From the NCBI RefSeq assembly GCF_039542905.1, contig NZ_BAABIS010000001.1, forward strand, positions 3,534,001 to 3,598,000: a DNA stretch of 64,000 nucleotides, in the 5' to 3' direction. The notes beneath the pieces are model-generated. The model did no database searches and had not been told where the DNA came from. It saw only the letters and a program-made list of their open reading frames with translations. This DNA is from Kitasatospora terrestris. GTDB taxonomy: Bacteria > Actinomycetota > Actinomycetes > Streptomycetales > Streptomycetaceae. The translations under genes were made by a program, and so were the position numbers. Positions 44,975 to 57,065 of this stretch are shown piece after piece (within the stretch, counting starts at the first letter, position 1; each line of letters starts with the position of its first letter).

Positions 44975-46252
44975 ATGAGACGCCTCAACGGTCTGCTGCA
45001 CTCGCGAGGGACGCTGGCAGAGCTGTTCTCGAGCCGCGCCAACAGCTTCGGCCTGCTGCGACTGGCGCTGGCCACCGCCGTGGTGGTCTCGCACCTCTAC
45101 CCGCTGGGGTACGGGCCCCTCGACCCCCTGTGGATGCGCAGCGGCCAGCAGACCGACCTCGGCAAGATGTCCGTGGTCGGCTTCTTCGTGCTCTCCGGAT
45201 TCATGATCACCGGCAGCGGCCGACGGACCTCCATCGGCCGCTACAGCTGGCACCGCGCGCTGCGCATCCTGCCCGGCCTCTGGGGCTCGCTGCTGATCTC
45301 GACGCTGGTCATCATCCCGTTCCTGTACCACTACGCGCACGGCTCGCTGGCGGGCTTCTGGAACCACCCCCAGGGCCCGCTGAACTACCTCAAGGGCACC
45401 TGGAACACCTCGCTCTCGGGCGGCTGGGACGTCTCCGGCACCATCCACGAGGGCATCCGGCGCGGCACCAACCACGACCAGAGCGTCAACGGCGCCCTGT
45501 GGTCGCTCAAGTACGAGCTGCTCTGCTACGTGATGGTCGGCCTGCTGGCGGCCGGCGGCGTCCTCACCCGGGCTCGCCGCTTCATCCCGCTCGCCGCCTT
45601 CGCGCTCTGGATCCTCATCCTCAACGACTGGCTCAACGCCCCCGGTTGGCGGGGCATCCCCGGCGACATGGGCACCTACGTCGCCGTGCCGCTGCTGGGC
45701 GGCATGTCGGTGCACTTCCTGGTCCACCTGGGCTTCGTGTTCCTGCTCGGCGCCGCGGTCCAGCTGTACCGGGAGAAGGTCCCGGTGCACGACGGCCTGG
45801 CGCTGGTCGCGCTGCTCACCCTCGCGGTGACGATGCGCTGGGGCGGCCTCTTCGTGATCGGCTACCCGGCCTTCGCGTACCTGCTGTTCTGGCTGGCCAT
45901 CCGGCTGCCCCGGCCGTTCCAGACGGTCGGCCGCAAGCGGGACTTCTCGTACGGCATCTACATCTACGGCTTCACCGTCGAGCAGGCGCTGGCCATGCTC
46001 GGCTTCGTGAAGTACGGCAAGCCGGTCTACCTGGCGACCGCGCTGGCGTGCACCGTGGTGCTGGCGGCGTTCTCCTGGTACGCCATCGAGTCCCCGGCGA
46101 TGCGCCTGAAGGACTGGACGCCGCGGCCGATCGCCCGGCTGAAGGCCCGCCGCGCGGCGGGCCGCGGCGAGGCGGCCGGCGACCCGGCCCAGGCGGCCGC
46201 GGAGACCGCCAAGGGCGCCGCCGAGGCCACCCGCTCCAGCGTCCGGGCCTGA
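44975..46252 (+). CDS. Membrane-bound acyltransferase (OafA/acyltransferase 3 family)
   Basis: A 425-residue protein with about 10 helices. It has [34 protein letters not shown], the [13 protein letters not shown] stretch, and [15 protein letters not shown], hallmarks of acyltransferase 3, followed by an Ala/Glu-rich cytosolic tail. It probably O-acylates the sugar or glycan made by this unit. It is the last gene before a strong terminator. Confidence 0.88.
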   Translation: MRRLNGLLHSRGTLAELFSSRANSFGLLRLALATAVVVSHLYPLGYGPLDPLWMRSGQQTDLGKMSVVGFFVLSGFMITGSGRRTSIGRYSWHRALRILPGLWGSLLISTLVIIPFLYHYAHGSLAGFWNHPQGPLNYLKGTWNTSLSGGWDVSGTIHEGIRRGTNHDQSVNGALWSLKYELLCYVMVGLLAAGGVLTRARRFIPLAAFALWILILNDWLNAPGWRGIPGDMGTYVAVPLLGGMSVHFLVHLGFVFLLGAAVQLYREKVPVHDGLALVALLTLAVTMRWGGLFVIGYPAFAYLLFWLAIRLPRPFQTVGRKRDFSYGIYIYGFTVEQALAMLGFVKYGKPVYLATALACTVVLAAFSWYAIESPAMRLKDWTPRPIARLKARRAAGRGEAAGDPAQAAAETAKGAAEATRSSVRA

Positions 46253-46290
46253 CCTCCCGGCCGGCTCCGCAGAGCACGCACGAACGACGA

Positions 46291-46327
46291 GGGCCCCGGC
46301 CCGGGTTCACCACCCGGGCCGGGGCCC
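46291..46327 (+). terminator. Terminator of the rfbA unit
   Basis: A perfect 15-bp stem (46291-46305 with 46313-46327) and a 7-nt loop, made of GGGCCCCGGCCCGGG and its complement. It begins 38 bp after the acyltransferase stop. Confidence 0.85.
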
Positions 46328-46333
46328 TTCGCC

Positions 46334-46423
46334 GTCCTGCCGCGACACGCCCCGCCGCGACACGTCCTGCCGCCGCACGTCCTGCCGCGACACGTCCTGT
46401 CCCAGCACGCCCTGTCGCGCATC
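46334..46423. repeat. 15-bp tandem repeat, six copies (minisatellite)
   Basis: Six head-to-tail units of the type GTCCTGCCGCGACAC start at 46334, 46349, 46364, 46379, 46394 and 46409, with 0-6 substitutions from the first. Copies 1 and 4 are identical. The array lies between two convergent terminators, so it is probably noncoding. The unit length is a multiple of three and can be read as an RPAAT-type pentapeptide on the plus strand or a CRGRT-type one on the minus strand, but neither frame belongs to a supportable gene. Confidence 0.75.
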
Positions 46424-46488
46424 CTGCTGGGGGCGCCGTCCTGCCGCCGCCGTGCGTCCCGCGCCGCAGGACGGGCCCGCAGACGCGG

Positions 46489-46524
46489 AGAGGCCCCCAG
46501 CACCGCGAGGTGCTGGGGGCCTCT
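46489..46524 (-). terminator. Terminator of tuf
   Basis: A 16-bp perfect stem (46489-46504 with 46509-46524) closed by a GCGA-type tetraloop region. It lies 44 bp after the tuf stop and faces the terminator of the rfbA unit, with the minisatellite between them. It may work in both directions. Confidence 0.85.
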
Positions 46525-46568
46525 CTCAGACGAACCTGTTCGTCACAGGCAGGTCAGAGCGTCGAGAA

Positions 46569-47762
<1,194 letters not shown>

Positions 47763-47831
47763 TGCAGTCCTCCTGGGGACAGTTCTGTACGCCGTACGAC
47801 GTCAGTTGGTCTTTGATTGGGGTGCCGGAGG

Positions 47832-47864
47832 GCTTGGGGGGACCGGGGACCGATCCCCCCAAGC
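47832..47864 (-). promoter_or_regulatory. Hairpin between fusA and tuf
   Basis: An 11-bp stem, GCTTGGGGGGA (47832-47842) with its complement at 47854-47864, and an 11-nt loop. It may limit read-through from fusA. A weak -10-like TAGGCT on the minus strand (47877-47882) lies just upstream and could belong to a tuf promoter. Confidence 0.55.
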
Positions 47865-47913
47865 AGGCCTCCTTCTAGCCTAAAGGGTCTGATTCATCCC
47901 GAATGCCGGGACG

Positions 47914-50019
<2,106 letters not shown>

Positions 50020-50058
50020 GGTGGCTCGTTCTCTCTCTGTCTAGTGACGGGGTTCGGA

Positions 50059-50529
50059 CTACCAGCGGTAGTGCGCGAAGGCCTTGTTGGACTCGGCCAT
50101 CTTGTGGGTGTCCTCGCGACGCTTCACGGAAGCGCCCAGGCCGTTGCTGGCGTCGAGGATCTCGTTGAGCAGACGCTCGGTCATGGTCTTCTCGCGACGG
50201 GCGCGGGAGTAGCCGACCAGCCAGCGCAGCGCCAGGGTGTTGGCGCGGCCCGGGCGGACCTCGACCGGCACCTGGTAGGTGGCGCCACCGACGCGGCGGG
50301 ACTTGACCTCGAGGGTCGGCTTGACGTTCTCCAGCGCGCGCTTGAGCGCGATCACCGGGTCGGCGCCGGTCTTCTCACGGACGCCCTCGAGGGCGCCGTA
50401 GACGATCCGCTCGGCGGTGGAGCGCTTGCCGTGCAGCAGGATCTTGTTGACCAGCGAGGTCACCAGCGGGGAGCCGTAAACCGGGTCGATGATGACCGGG
50501 CGCTTCGGGGCGGGGCCCTTACGAGGCAT
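50059..50529 (-). CDS. rpsG: 30S ribosomal protein S7
   Basis: An assembly-initiator protein of the 30S head, 156 residues. [20 protein letters not shown] at the start and [20 protein letters not shown] at the end are diagnostic. In E. coli it represses the str operon. It starts 2 bp after rpsL. Confidence 0.98.
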   Translation of the reverse strand: MPRKGPAPKRPVIIDPVYGSPLVTSLVNKILLHGKRSTAERIVYGALEGVREKTGADPVIALKRALENVKPTLEVKSRRVGGATYQVPVEVRPGRANTLALRWLVGYSRARREKTMTERLLNEILDASNGLGASVKRREDTHKMAESNKAFAHYRW

Positions 50530-50531
50530 TC

Positions 50532-50903
50532 TTACTTCTCCTTCTTGGCGCCGTAGCGGCTGCGAGCCTGCTTGCGGTTCTTGACACCCTGGGTGTCGAG
50601 GGAACCGCGGATGATCTTGTAGCGGACACCAGGAAGGTCCTTCACACGGCCACCGCGGACCAGCACGATGGAGTGCTCCTGCAGGTTGTGGCCCTCGCCC
50701 GGGATGTAAGCGGTGACCTCGATCCCGCTGGTGAGGCGCACACGGGCGACCTTACGAAGCGCCGAGTTCGGCTTCTTCGGGGTGGTCGTGTACACACGCG
50801 TGCAGACGCCGCGGCGCTGGGGCGAACCCTTCAGTGCGGGCGTCTTGTTCTTCTCGACCTTGTCCTGCCGGCCCTTTCGGACCAGCTGCTGGATCGTAGG
50901 CAC
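50532..50903 (-). CDS. rpsL: 30S ribosomal protein S12
   Basis: A decoding-centre protein of 123 residues. [18 protein letters not shown] is followed by [13 protein letters not shown] and [12 protein letters not shown]. The residues linked to streptomycin resistance and antibiotic overproduction, K43 and K88, are both lysine, so this is the wild-type, drug-sensitive form. It is the first gene of the str operon, with a leader of about 220 nt. Confidence 0.98.
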   Translation of the reverse strand: MPTIQQLVRKGRQDKVEKNKTPALKGSPQRRGVCTRVYTTTPKKPNSALRKVARVRLTSGIEVTAYIPGEGHNLQEHSIVLVRGGRVKDLPGVRYKIIRGSLDTQGVKNRKQARSRYGAKKEK

Positions 50904-51129
50904 CGTTTCTCCGTTTTCTGTGTGCCAAGGCGGGTGAAACTAACCTGCGGTGTTTCCCGTCACGCTCCGACCCACGCGGTCGGGCGTGTTGGGCCTCTTC
51001 GAGGGAGGAATCGCGGAATCCCAGCTGATGTGCAGCGTCGGCGCGGCCGAACGGGCGGACCCACTCGGCGGCGGCGGCCGGTCTGCTGGCACGCACAAGG
51101 ACCCGGGCACACCCCAGGCACAAGGTCAG

Positions 51130-51158
51130 AGCGTACCTAGCGCATAGCCGCCGGTCAA
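51130..51158 (-). promoter_or_regulatory. Strong promoter of the str operon
   Basis: On the minus strand TTGACC (51153-51158) and TACGCT (51130-51135) are separated by exactly 17 bp, a near-consensus housekeeping sigma (HrdB-type) promoter. The leader to the rpsL ATG is about 220 nt. The rest of 50904-51129 shows no gene. Confidence 0.8.
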
Positions 51159-51183
51159 AACAAATGGGACACGGCCGGACGCG

Positions 51184-51762
51184 TCAGCTGCCCGCAGCGG
51201 CGGCGAACAGCATCAGGGTCAGCAGCAACGCCCAGCCCGCGACCGACAGCCAGCCGATGATCAGACCCGCCATGGCCAGGCCGTCCCCGTCCTCGCCCCG
51301 GACGCGGATCTGCGAGCGCGCGATGTGCCCGGTGATCACGGCGGGCAGGCCGGTCAGACCGCCGGTGGCGAAGCAGCTCACACCGAGCACCAGCGAGGTC
51401 ACCGCGACCGGGTTCATCCGGCGGCGGACCGGCATCGGCGGCGGCAGGAAGGTCGGCGGCACCACCGGCACCGGGGCGCCGAACGGCGCCACCATCGGGC
51501 CGGCCGGCAGGTCGGCGACCAGGGCGCCCAGCTCGCCGTACGTCTGCGCGCGGTGCGCCGCGTCGAAGCGCTGGGAGTACTCCTGGGCACTCAGCCGGCC
51601 CTCGGCGTACGCGGCCTTCAGCACGTCCACCGCGCGCTCGCGGTCGGTGTGCGCGGCCCGCATCGCGGACTGCGGGGTGTGCGCGGGCTGCCAGGGCTGC
51701 CCGTAGGGCGACGGCGACTGCCCGAAGGGGGACGGCTGCTGCCCCCACGGCTGTACGGCCAT
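51184..51762 (-). CDS. DUF1707/DUF4190 membrane protein
   Basis: A 192-residue protein. Residues 1-30 are Gln/Pro-rich, residues about 33-85 form a DUF1707 domain (HTDRERAVDVLKAAYAEGRL followed by EYSQRFDAA), and residues about 115-190 contain two membrane helices of DUF4190 type, including GHIARSQIRVRGEDGDGLA. Such proteins are common in Streptomyces and of unknown function. The ATG at 51762 starts the Pro-rich part after a purine-rich site. Its stop lies 26 bp from the -35 of the str promoter. Confidence 0.85.
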   Translation of the reverse strand: MAVQPWGQQPSPFGQSPSPYGQPWQPAHTPQSAMRAAHTDRERAVDVLKAAYAEGRLSAQEYSQRFDAAHRAQTYGELGALVADLPAGPMVAPFGAPVPVVPPTFLPPPMPVRRRMNPVAVTSLVLGVSCFATGGLTGLPAVITGHIARSQIRVRGEDGDGLAMAGLIIGWLSVAGWALLLTLMLFAAAAGS

Positions 51763-51972
51763 TGCGGCCTCCTCCCGACCCCGGTCCGACCCCGATCCCA
51801 CTGCCGGCCTCCAGGATGCAGGACGAACGGGGGGCCCGAGTAGTTGCCGACACGCCGGACGCAATGTCAGCCCGCCCGTCACGACCGGCCGATCGGGGGA
51901 TTCCGCCGTCCGGGGGCGCGCCATAGGGTCGGTTCGACCCCGCCCCGTTGCTCCATCGGAGGGAATCCCGCC

Positions 51973-52755
51973 ATGCAGGCGCCCACGCCGCCGCCCGCCG
52001 TCTCCGTCCACGACCTGTGGAAGAGCTTCGGCCCGCAGACCGCCGTCGCCGGCCTGACCCTCGACCTGCCGGCCGGCTCGTTCATCGGCCTGGTCGGCCC
52101 CAACGGCGCGGGCAAGACCACCACCCTGTCGATGGTCACCGGCCTGCTCCGGCCCGACCGGGGCACGGTGCTGGTGCACGGCGCCGACGTCTGGCAGGAC
52201 CCGGTCGCGGTCAAGGCGCGGATCGGCATCCTGCCCGAGGGCCTGCGGATGTTCGAGCGGCTCAGCGGCCGCGAGCTGCTGCAGTACAACGGCCGGCTGC
52301 GCGGCCTGCCCGGCGCCGAGGTGAACCGGCGGGCCGAGGAGCTGCTGGCCGTCCTCGACCTGGCCGGCTCGGCCGACAAGCTGGTCGCCGACTACTCCAC
52401 CGGCATGCGCAAGAAGATCGGCCTGGCCGCCGCCCTGCTGCACAACCCGGACGTGCTGTTCCTGGACGAGCCGTTCGAGGGCGTCGACCCGGTCTCCGCG
52501 CAGACCATCCGGGGCGTGCTGACCCGGTACGCCGCCTCCGGCTCCACCGTGGTCTTCTCCAGCCACGTGATGGAGCTGGTGGAGTCGCTGTGCGACTGGG
52601 TCGCGGTGGTCAACGCCGGCCAGGTGGTGGCCCGCGGGCCGCTGGACGCGGTACGCGGCGACCGCTCGCTGCACCAGGCCTTCCTGGACCTGGTCGGCGT
52701 CCGCGAGGACGGCGGCGGCGAGGCGCTCGGCTGGCTGGGCGGTGCGTCCCGGTGA
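51973..52755 (+). CDS. ABC transporter ATP-binding protein
   Basis: A 260-residue ATPase with Walker A GPNGAGKTT, the Q-loop region MVTGLLRPDRG, the variant signature YSTGMRKKIGLAAALLHNP, Walker B VLFLDEPFEGVD and the H-loop VVFSSHVMELVE. This pattern is typical of DrrA/CcmA-type exporters. The ATG at 51973 follows GGAGGG. It overlaps the permease gene by 4 nt (GTGA). Substrate unknown. Confidence 0.92.
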   Translation: MQAPTPPPAVSVHDLWKSFGPQTAVAGLTLDLPAGSFIGLVGPNGAGKTTTLSMVTGLLRPDRGTVLVHGADVWQDPVAVKARIGILPEGLRMFERLSGRELLQYNGRLRGLPGAEVNRRAEELLAVLDLAGSADKLVADYSTGMRKKIGLAAALLHNPDVLFLDEPFEGVDPVSAQTIRGVLTRYAASGSTVVFSSHVMELVESLCDWVAVVNAGQVVARGPLDAVRGDRSLHQAFLDLVGVREDGGGEALGWLGGASR

Positions 52756-54353
52756 GCACCTTCGCCGACGACCGGACCGTGGTGCGGACGCTGGTCCGGC
52801 TCAAGCTGCGGCTGCTGGCCAACGGCCTGCGGCGCAGCTCCGAACGGATGGCCGGGTACGTGATCGGCTCGCTGGTCGGGCTGGTCGTGGTGTTCGGGAT
52901 CTCGGCCGGCCTGTTCCTGCTGCCGGACCGCTCGGCCGCCGACGCGGCGACGGTGCTGGCCGCGGCGCTCACCGTGATGTGGGCGGCGGCGCCGCTGTTC
53001 CTGTTCTCCGGGGACGAGAGCGCCGACCCGACCCGGCTGACCATGCTGCCGCTGCGCCCGGCGCCGCTGATGCGCGGCACCCTGCTGGGCGCGCTGATCG
53101 GCCCCGGACCGGTACTGGCGCTGCTGCTGCTCACCGGCTGCGCGGTGGCCTCGGCCACCGGCCCGGCGGCGGTGGCCGCGGCGGTGCTCGGGGTGCCGCT
53201 GGCCACCGTCACCATGCTGGTGCTCTCCCGCGCGGTGGCCTCGGCCAACGCGCGGATGCTGTCCAGCCGGCGCGGCAAGGACTTCGCGATCTTCGGCGGG
53301 CTGCTGTTCGCGGTGCTCACCCAGGTCGGCAACCTGGGCGTGCAGAGCGTGGTCGGCCACCCCGGTTCGCAGCTGGACCTGGCGCCGCTGCGGCCGTACG
53401 CGGCGGTGCTGCGCTGGGTGCCGCCGGTCTCCGCCGTGGACTCGGTGCGCAGCGCCGCCGACGGCGCGTACCCGGCCGCCCTCGCGCAGCTGGCCCTGAC
53501 CGGCGGGCTGCTGGTGCTGCTGGTGCGCTGGTGGCTGCGCAGCCTGGAGACGCTGATGGTCACCACCGACGCGTCCACCCTGGTCGCCACCCGGGGCCGG
53601 GGCGGCTCGCGGCTGTGGCGGCTGCTGCCGGCCGGCCGGGCGGGTGCGGCGATGCAGCGTCACCTGCGCTACGCCTGGCGGGAGCCGCGGGCCAAGGCGG
53701 CGATCTTCACCAGCATCGGGATGACCGGGGTGTTCACCGCGCTCTCGCTGGTCCAGGGCTGGTCCTCGGTGTACGTGCTGGCGCTGGGCGGGCTGATGCT
53801 GGGCCTGCAGACGGTCAACCTGTTCGGCATGGACGGCTCGGCGTTCTGGATGGTCGCGCAGACGATCGCCGACGAACGCGACGCCCGGGCCGAGCTGCGC
53901 GGCCGGGCGCTGGCGGTGCTGGTGTTCGCGGTGCCCTCGGTGCTGGTGCTGGCGCCGGTCCTCGGCGCGGCCACCGGGCAGTGGGCGGCGCTGCCGTCCG
54001 CGCTCGGCCTGACCCTGGGCGCGCTCGGCGTCGGCCTGGGTCTGGGCGGCGTGCTGAGCGTGCGGGCGCCGTACGCGATGCCGGTGGACAGCAGCCCGAT
54101 GCGCAACGCGGCGCCCGGCCAGTCCGGGCTGGTGCTGCTGAACGGCTTCGGCTCGATGGCCGGTGTGGCGCTGCTGACCCTGCCGCTCGGCGGGCTGCTG
54201 GCGGCGTTGCTGCCGGCCGGCCTGCCGACCTGGCCGCTGCTGCCGGTGGGCCTCGGCTACGGCGCGCTGTCGGCGGTGCTCGGGGTGCGGTACGCGGCCC
54301 GGCTGCTGCCCGGTCGGCTGCCGGAGATCCTGGCGGCCGCGATCGAGCGCTGA
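52752..54353 (+). CDS. ABC transporter permease
   Basis: A 533-residue membrane protein with about 12 hydrophobic segments, starting GTG (STFADDRTVVRTLVRLKLRL). The N-terminal VRLKLRLLANGLRR stretch is typical of ABC-2-like exporters of actinobacteria. It is coupled to the ATPase by a 4-nt overlap. Together they form an efflux pair of unknown substrate; no regulator gene is adjacent. Confidence 0.82.
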   Translation: MSTFADDRTVVRTLVRLKLRLLANGLRRSSERMAGYVIGSLVGLVVVFGISAGLFLLPDRSAADAATVLAAALTVMWAAAPLFLFSGDESADPTRLTMLPLRPAPLMRGTLLGALIGPGPVLALLLLTGCAVASATGPAAVAAAVLGVPLATVTMLVLSRAVASANARMLSSRRGKDFAIFGGLLFAVLTQVGNLGVQSVVGHPGSQLDLAPLRPYAAVLRWVPPVSAVDSVRSAADGAYPAALAQLALTGGLLVLLVRWWLRSLETLMVTTDASTLVATRGRGGSRLWRLLPAGRAGAAMQRHLRYAWREPRAKAAIFTSIGMTGVFTALSLVQGWSSVYVLALGGLMLGLQTVNLFGMDGSAFWMVAQTIADERDARAELRGRALAVLVFAVPSVLVLAPVLGAATGQWAALPSALGLTLGALGVGLGLGGVLSVRAPYAMPVDSSPMRNAAPGQSGLVLLNGFGSMAGVALLTLPLGGLLAALLPAGLPTWPLLPVGLGYGALSAVLGVRYAARLLPGRLPEILAAAIER

Positions 54354-54411
54354 GCCGTCGTTCCCCGGGGTGCTGCATCATGGACGGGGATCTGCGGACG
54401 GAAGAGGCGAC

Positions 54412-55725
54412 GTGGCGAAGGGCAGCGGCTCGGCGAAGGCCGGAGGCTCGGCGAGGGCCGGGGGCGCCGAGGACATCGACGGGCTGCTGGAGCGGGCCGT
54501 GCACGAGGCCGTCGCGGCGCGGCCGGAGACGCTGGACTGGGTGCTGGACGGCGGGGCCTCGCTGCTCGCCGCGTCCGCCGAGCGCTGGCCCGCCGTCAGC
54601 CGGGCCCTGCTCGGGTACGCCGAGCGCGCCGTCGGCCGCTGCTGGACGGCCGGCTGGCGGCCCGCCGACCTGGTCCGGGTGGTGCGGCGCGAGCTGGGTG
54701 CGGCGCACCTGGCGCTGGCCGTCGACCTGATCGCCGCCGAGGGCCGCCGGCACCCCGCCGCCGCGCTGGACCGGCGCTGGCACGAGCAGTTGCGCGAACT
54801 CGCCGTCGAGGTGTGGTGGGAGAGCGACGAGCAGTACCTGGGCGCCTTCGCCGAACGGCACCGGCAGGACCGGTTCGCGCTCGCCACCACCGCGCTGGAG
54901 CTGCTGCGCTGCTGGGCGCTGCTGCCCCCGGTCAACCCGGTCGGGCCGGTGCCCGGCGGGTCGGCGCCCCGGGCGGGCGCGCCGGTGGCGGGCGAGCCGC
55001 GGATGCTCGGCCGGATCCGGGCCCTGCTGGCGAAGGCCGAGTCCACCGAGTACCCGGAGGAGGCCGAGGCGCTCAGCGAGAAGGCCCAGCAGCTGATGGC
55101 CCAGCACTCCATCGACGAGGCGCTGCTGGCCGCCGGGGCGCCCGCCCCGGACGCGCCGGCCGCGCTGCGGATCGGCATCGACAGCCCGTACGAGGGCCCC
55201 AAGGCGATGCTGCTGGACGCGGTGGCGGCGGCGAACCGCTGCAAGGTCGTGTGGGCGAAGGAGTTCGGCTTCTGCACCATCGTCGGCTTCGACGCCGACC
55301 TGGACGCGGTCGAGCTGCTGTACACCTCGCTGCTGGTGCAGGCCACCGCCGCGATGAGCCGCGAGGGCGGCCGGAAGCACCGCGACGGCGCCCCGCGCAC
55401 CAAGGCGTTCCGGCAGTCCTTCCTGATCGCGTACGCTGCGCGGATCCGGGAGCGGCTGACCGCCGCCACCGAGCAGGCGACCTCCGACGCGGCCGCCGGC
55501 CGGCGGCTGCGCGAGGACGGCACCGTGGAGCGGGTCGCCGACGCGGAGCGGCTGCTGCCGGTGCTCAAGGCCCGCGAGGAGGCCGTCGAGGACGCGGTCG
55601 GGCGGATGTTCCCGAAGCTGGTCTCGCAGCGGGTGCGGGTGAGCGACGGCGAGGGGTGGGCGGCCGGCCGGGCCGCCGCCGACCGGGCCGCGCTGAACGG
55701 ACGGTCGGGCGCGATCGGGCGCTGA
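54412..55725 (+). CDS. DUF2786 domain protein
   Basis: A 437-residue cytosolic protein. Residues about 198-240 carry the DUF2786 pattern RIRALLAKAESTEYPEEAEA followed by SEKAQQLMAQHSIDEALL. The N-terminal 190 residues and the C-terminal 180 have no name that I know. The GTG at 54412 is preferred over an in-frame start at 54370 because GAGG lies 4 nt upstream and it gives a Gly/Ser-rich start. Function unknown; DUF2786 has been noted in phage and plasmid-like proteins as well as chromosomal ones. Confidence 0.75.
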   Translation: MAKGSGSAKAGGSARAGGAEDIDGLLERAVHEAVAARPETLDWVLDGGASLLAASAERWPAVSRALLGYAERAVGRCWTAGWRPADLVRVVRRELGAAHLALAVDLIAAEGRRHPAAALDRRWHEQLRELAVEVWWESDEQYLGAFAERHRQDRFALATTALELLRCWALLPPVNPVGPVPGGSAPRAGAPVAGEPRMLGRIRALLAKAESTEYPEEAEALSEKAQQLMAQHSIDEALLAAGAPAPDAPAALRIGIDSPYEGPKAMLLDAVAAANRCKVVWAKEFGFCTIVGFDADLDAVELLYTSLLVQATAAMSREGGRKHRDGAPRTKAFRQSFLIAYAARIRERLTAATEQATSDAAAGRRLREDGTVERVADAERLLPVLKAREEAVEDAVGRMFPKLVSQRVRVSDGEGWAAGRAAADRAALNGRSGAIGR

Positions 55726-55747
55726 CCCTTCAGGAGGGGGTTGTCGG

Positions 55748-56854
55748 GTGGGGCAGTACGTCGACTACGCGGACCGGGTGCGGGGCTCGCTGCTGGGCGG
55801 GTCGCTCGGCGACGCGCTGGGCTGGCCGGTGGAGTTCCTGCGGCTGGACGCGATCCGGGACCGGTTCGGGCCCGCCGGGATCACCTCGCTGCTCCTGCGG
55901 GGCGGGGAGGCGGAGGTCACCGACGACACCCAGATGACCCTGTTCACCGCCGAGGGCCTGCTGCGCGGCGGCACGCCCGAGGCCGTCCGCGAGGCGTACG
56001 GGCGGTGGTTCCTCACCCAGCGCCTCCCCGGCCCCGAGCGGCGGCCGGACGGCTGGCTGCTCGCCCAGCCGTTCCTGTACGCCTCCCGGGCGCCCGGCAA
56101 CGCCTGCCTGAGCGGGCTGGCCGGCTACCCGTACCGGCCCGCCGTCGCCTTCGGCACTCCCGGGCCGGTCAACCCGGACTCCAAGGGCTGCGGGACGGTG
56201 ATGCGCTCGGCGCCGTTCGGGCTGATCGGGCTGGGCCCCGGGCCCGCCTTCGAACTGGCCGCGCGGTGCGCGCAGCAGACCCACGGCCACCCGACCGGGT
56301 ACCTGGCCGCGGGCGCCTTCGCCGCGCTGCTGGAGCGGGTCTGCGCGGGCGTCGAGCCGCGGCGGGCGGTCGAGGAGACCGCCGTCCAGACCGCGCGGCA
56401 CCCCTCCTCGGAGGAGACCGTGGAGGCCCTGCTGCGGGCGCTGCGGATCGTCGACGAGGGCGCGCCGTCGGCGGAGGCGGTCGAGCGGGTCGGCCTCGGC
56501 TGGATCGCCGAGGAGTGCCTGGCGATCGCGGTGTACTGCGCGCTGGCGGGGGCGGACGCGCGGGCCGCGCTGGTCCTGTCGGTCAACCACTCCGGGGACA
56601 GCGACTCCGCGGGGGCCGTGTGCGGCAACCTGGTCGGCGCGATGTACGGCACCGCCGGGCTGCCGGCCGACTGGCTCGCCGTGGTCGAGGGCCGCGAGGT
56701 CGTCCGCCAGGTCGCCGACGACCTGCTGATAGCCCACACCTACGGTGATCCGGCCCGCATCGCCGACCGCTACCCGCCCGCCGCCACGGCCGCCGCCGCC
56801 CCGGCCGCCGAGCCCGCCCCGCCGGCCAAGCCCCGCTTCCGCAGCCGCCCCTGA
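55748..56854 (+). CDS. ADP-ribosylglycohydrolase family protein (copy 1)
   Basis: A 368-residue protein of the DraG/ARH family, which removes ADP-ribose from proteins or small molecules. Residues 12-30 (RGSLLGGSLGDALGWPVEF), the metal-binding TDDTQM (58-63), and a second metal motif in NHSGDSDSAG near residue 280 are all present, so it should be active. The Ala/Pro-rich C-terminal tail is about 30 residues. It starts with GTG after an AGGAGG site. It converges with a second family member on the other strand. Confidence 0.88.
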   Translation: MGQYVDYADRVRGSLLGGSLGDALGWPVEFLRLDAIRDRFGPAGITSLLLRGGEAEVTDDTQMTLFTAEGLLRGGTPEAVREAYGRWFLTQRLPGPERRPDGWLLAQPFLYASRAPGNACLSGLAGYPYRPAVAFGTPGPVNPDSKGCGTVMRSAPFGLIGLGPGPAFELAARCAQQTHGHPTGYLAAGAFAALLERVCAGVEPRRAVEETAVQTARHPSSEETVEALLRALRIVDEGAPSAEAVERVGLGWIAEECLAIAVYCALAGADARAALVLSVNHSGDSDSAGAVCGNLVGAMYGTAGLPADWLAVVEGREVVRQVADDLLIAHTYGDPARIADRYPPAATAAAAPAAEPAPPAKPRFRSRP

Positions 56855-57065
56855 CACCCGGCCCCGCCGGCCGGGGCGGCGGCACGGGACGTTCCCCGGC
56901 CGCGGATCGCCGCGGTCGCGGGCCGGGAGACGGCTGCGCCGAGCCGCCGGGCCGCCGCGACGCCGCGCCGGTGGGCCGCTCCGCCGCCGGTGCGCCTCGG
57001 CCTGCGGCAGCAGCTGCGCCGGAGGCCGCAGGATCCGGTGGCGTGCCGGGGCGTGTTGCCGCGGC
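56855..57065. other. Spacer between two convergent ADP-ribosylglycohydrolase genes
   Basis: A 211-bp noncoding stretch, very GC-rich. A 6-bp GCCCCG/CGGGGC hairpin (56861-56877) right after copy 1 may serve as a weak terminator. I see nothing else in it. Confidence 0.5.

Noticed and set aside
46027..46503. A minus-strand frame with CRGRT-type pentapeptide repeats (158 codons)
   Set aside because: The repeats come from the 15-bp minisatellite; the rest of the frame is antisense to the acyltransferase and is not protein-like.
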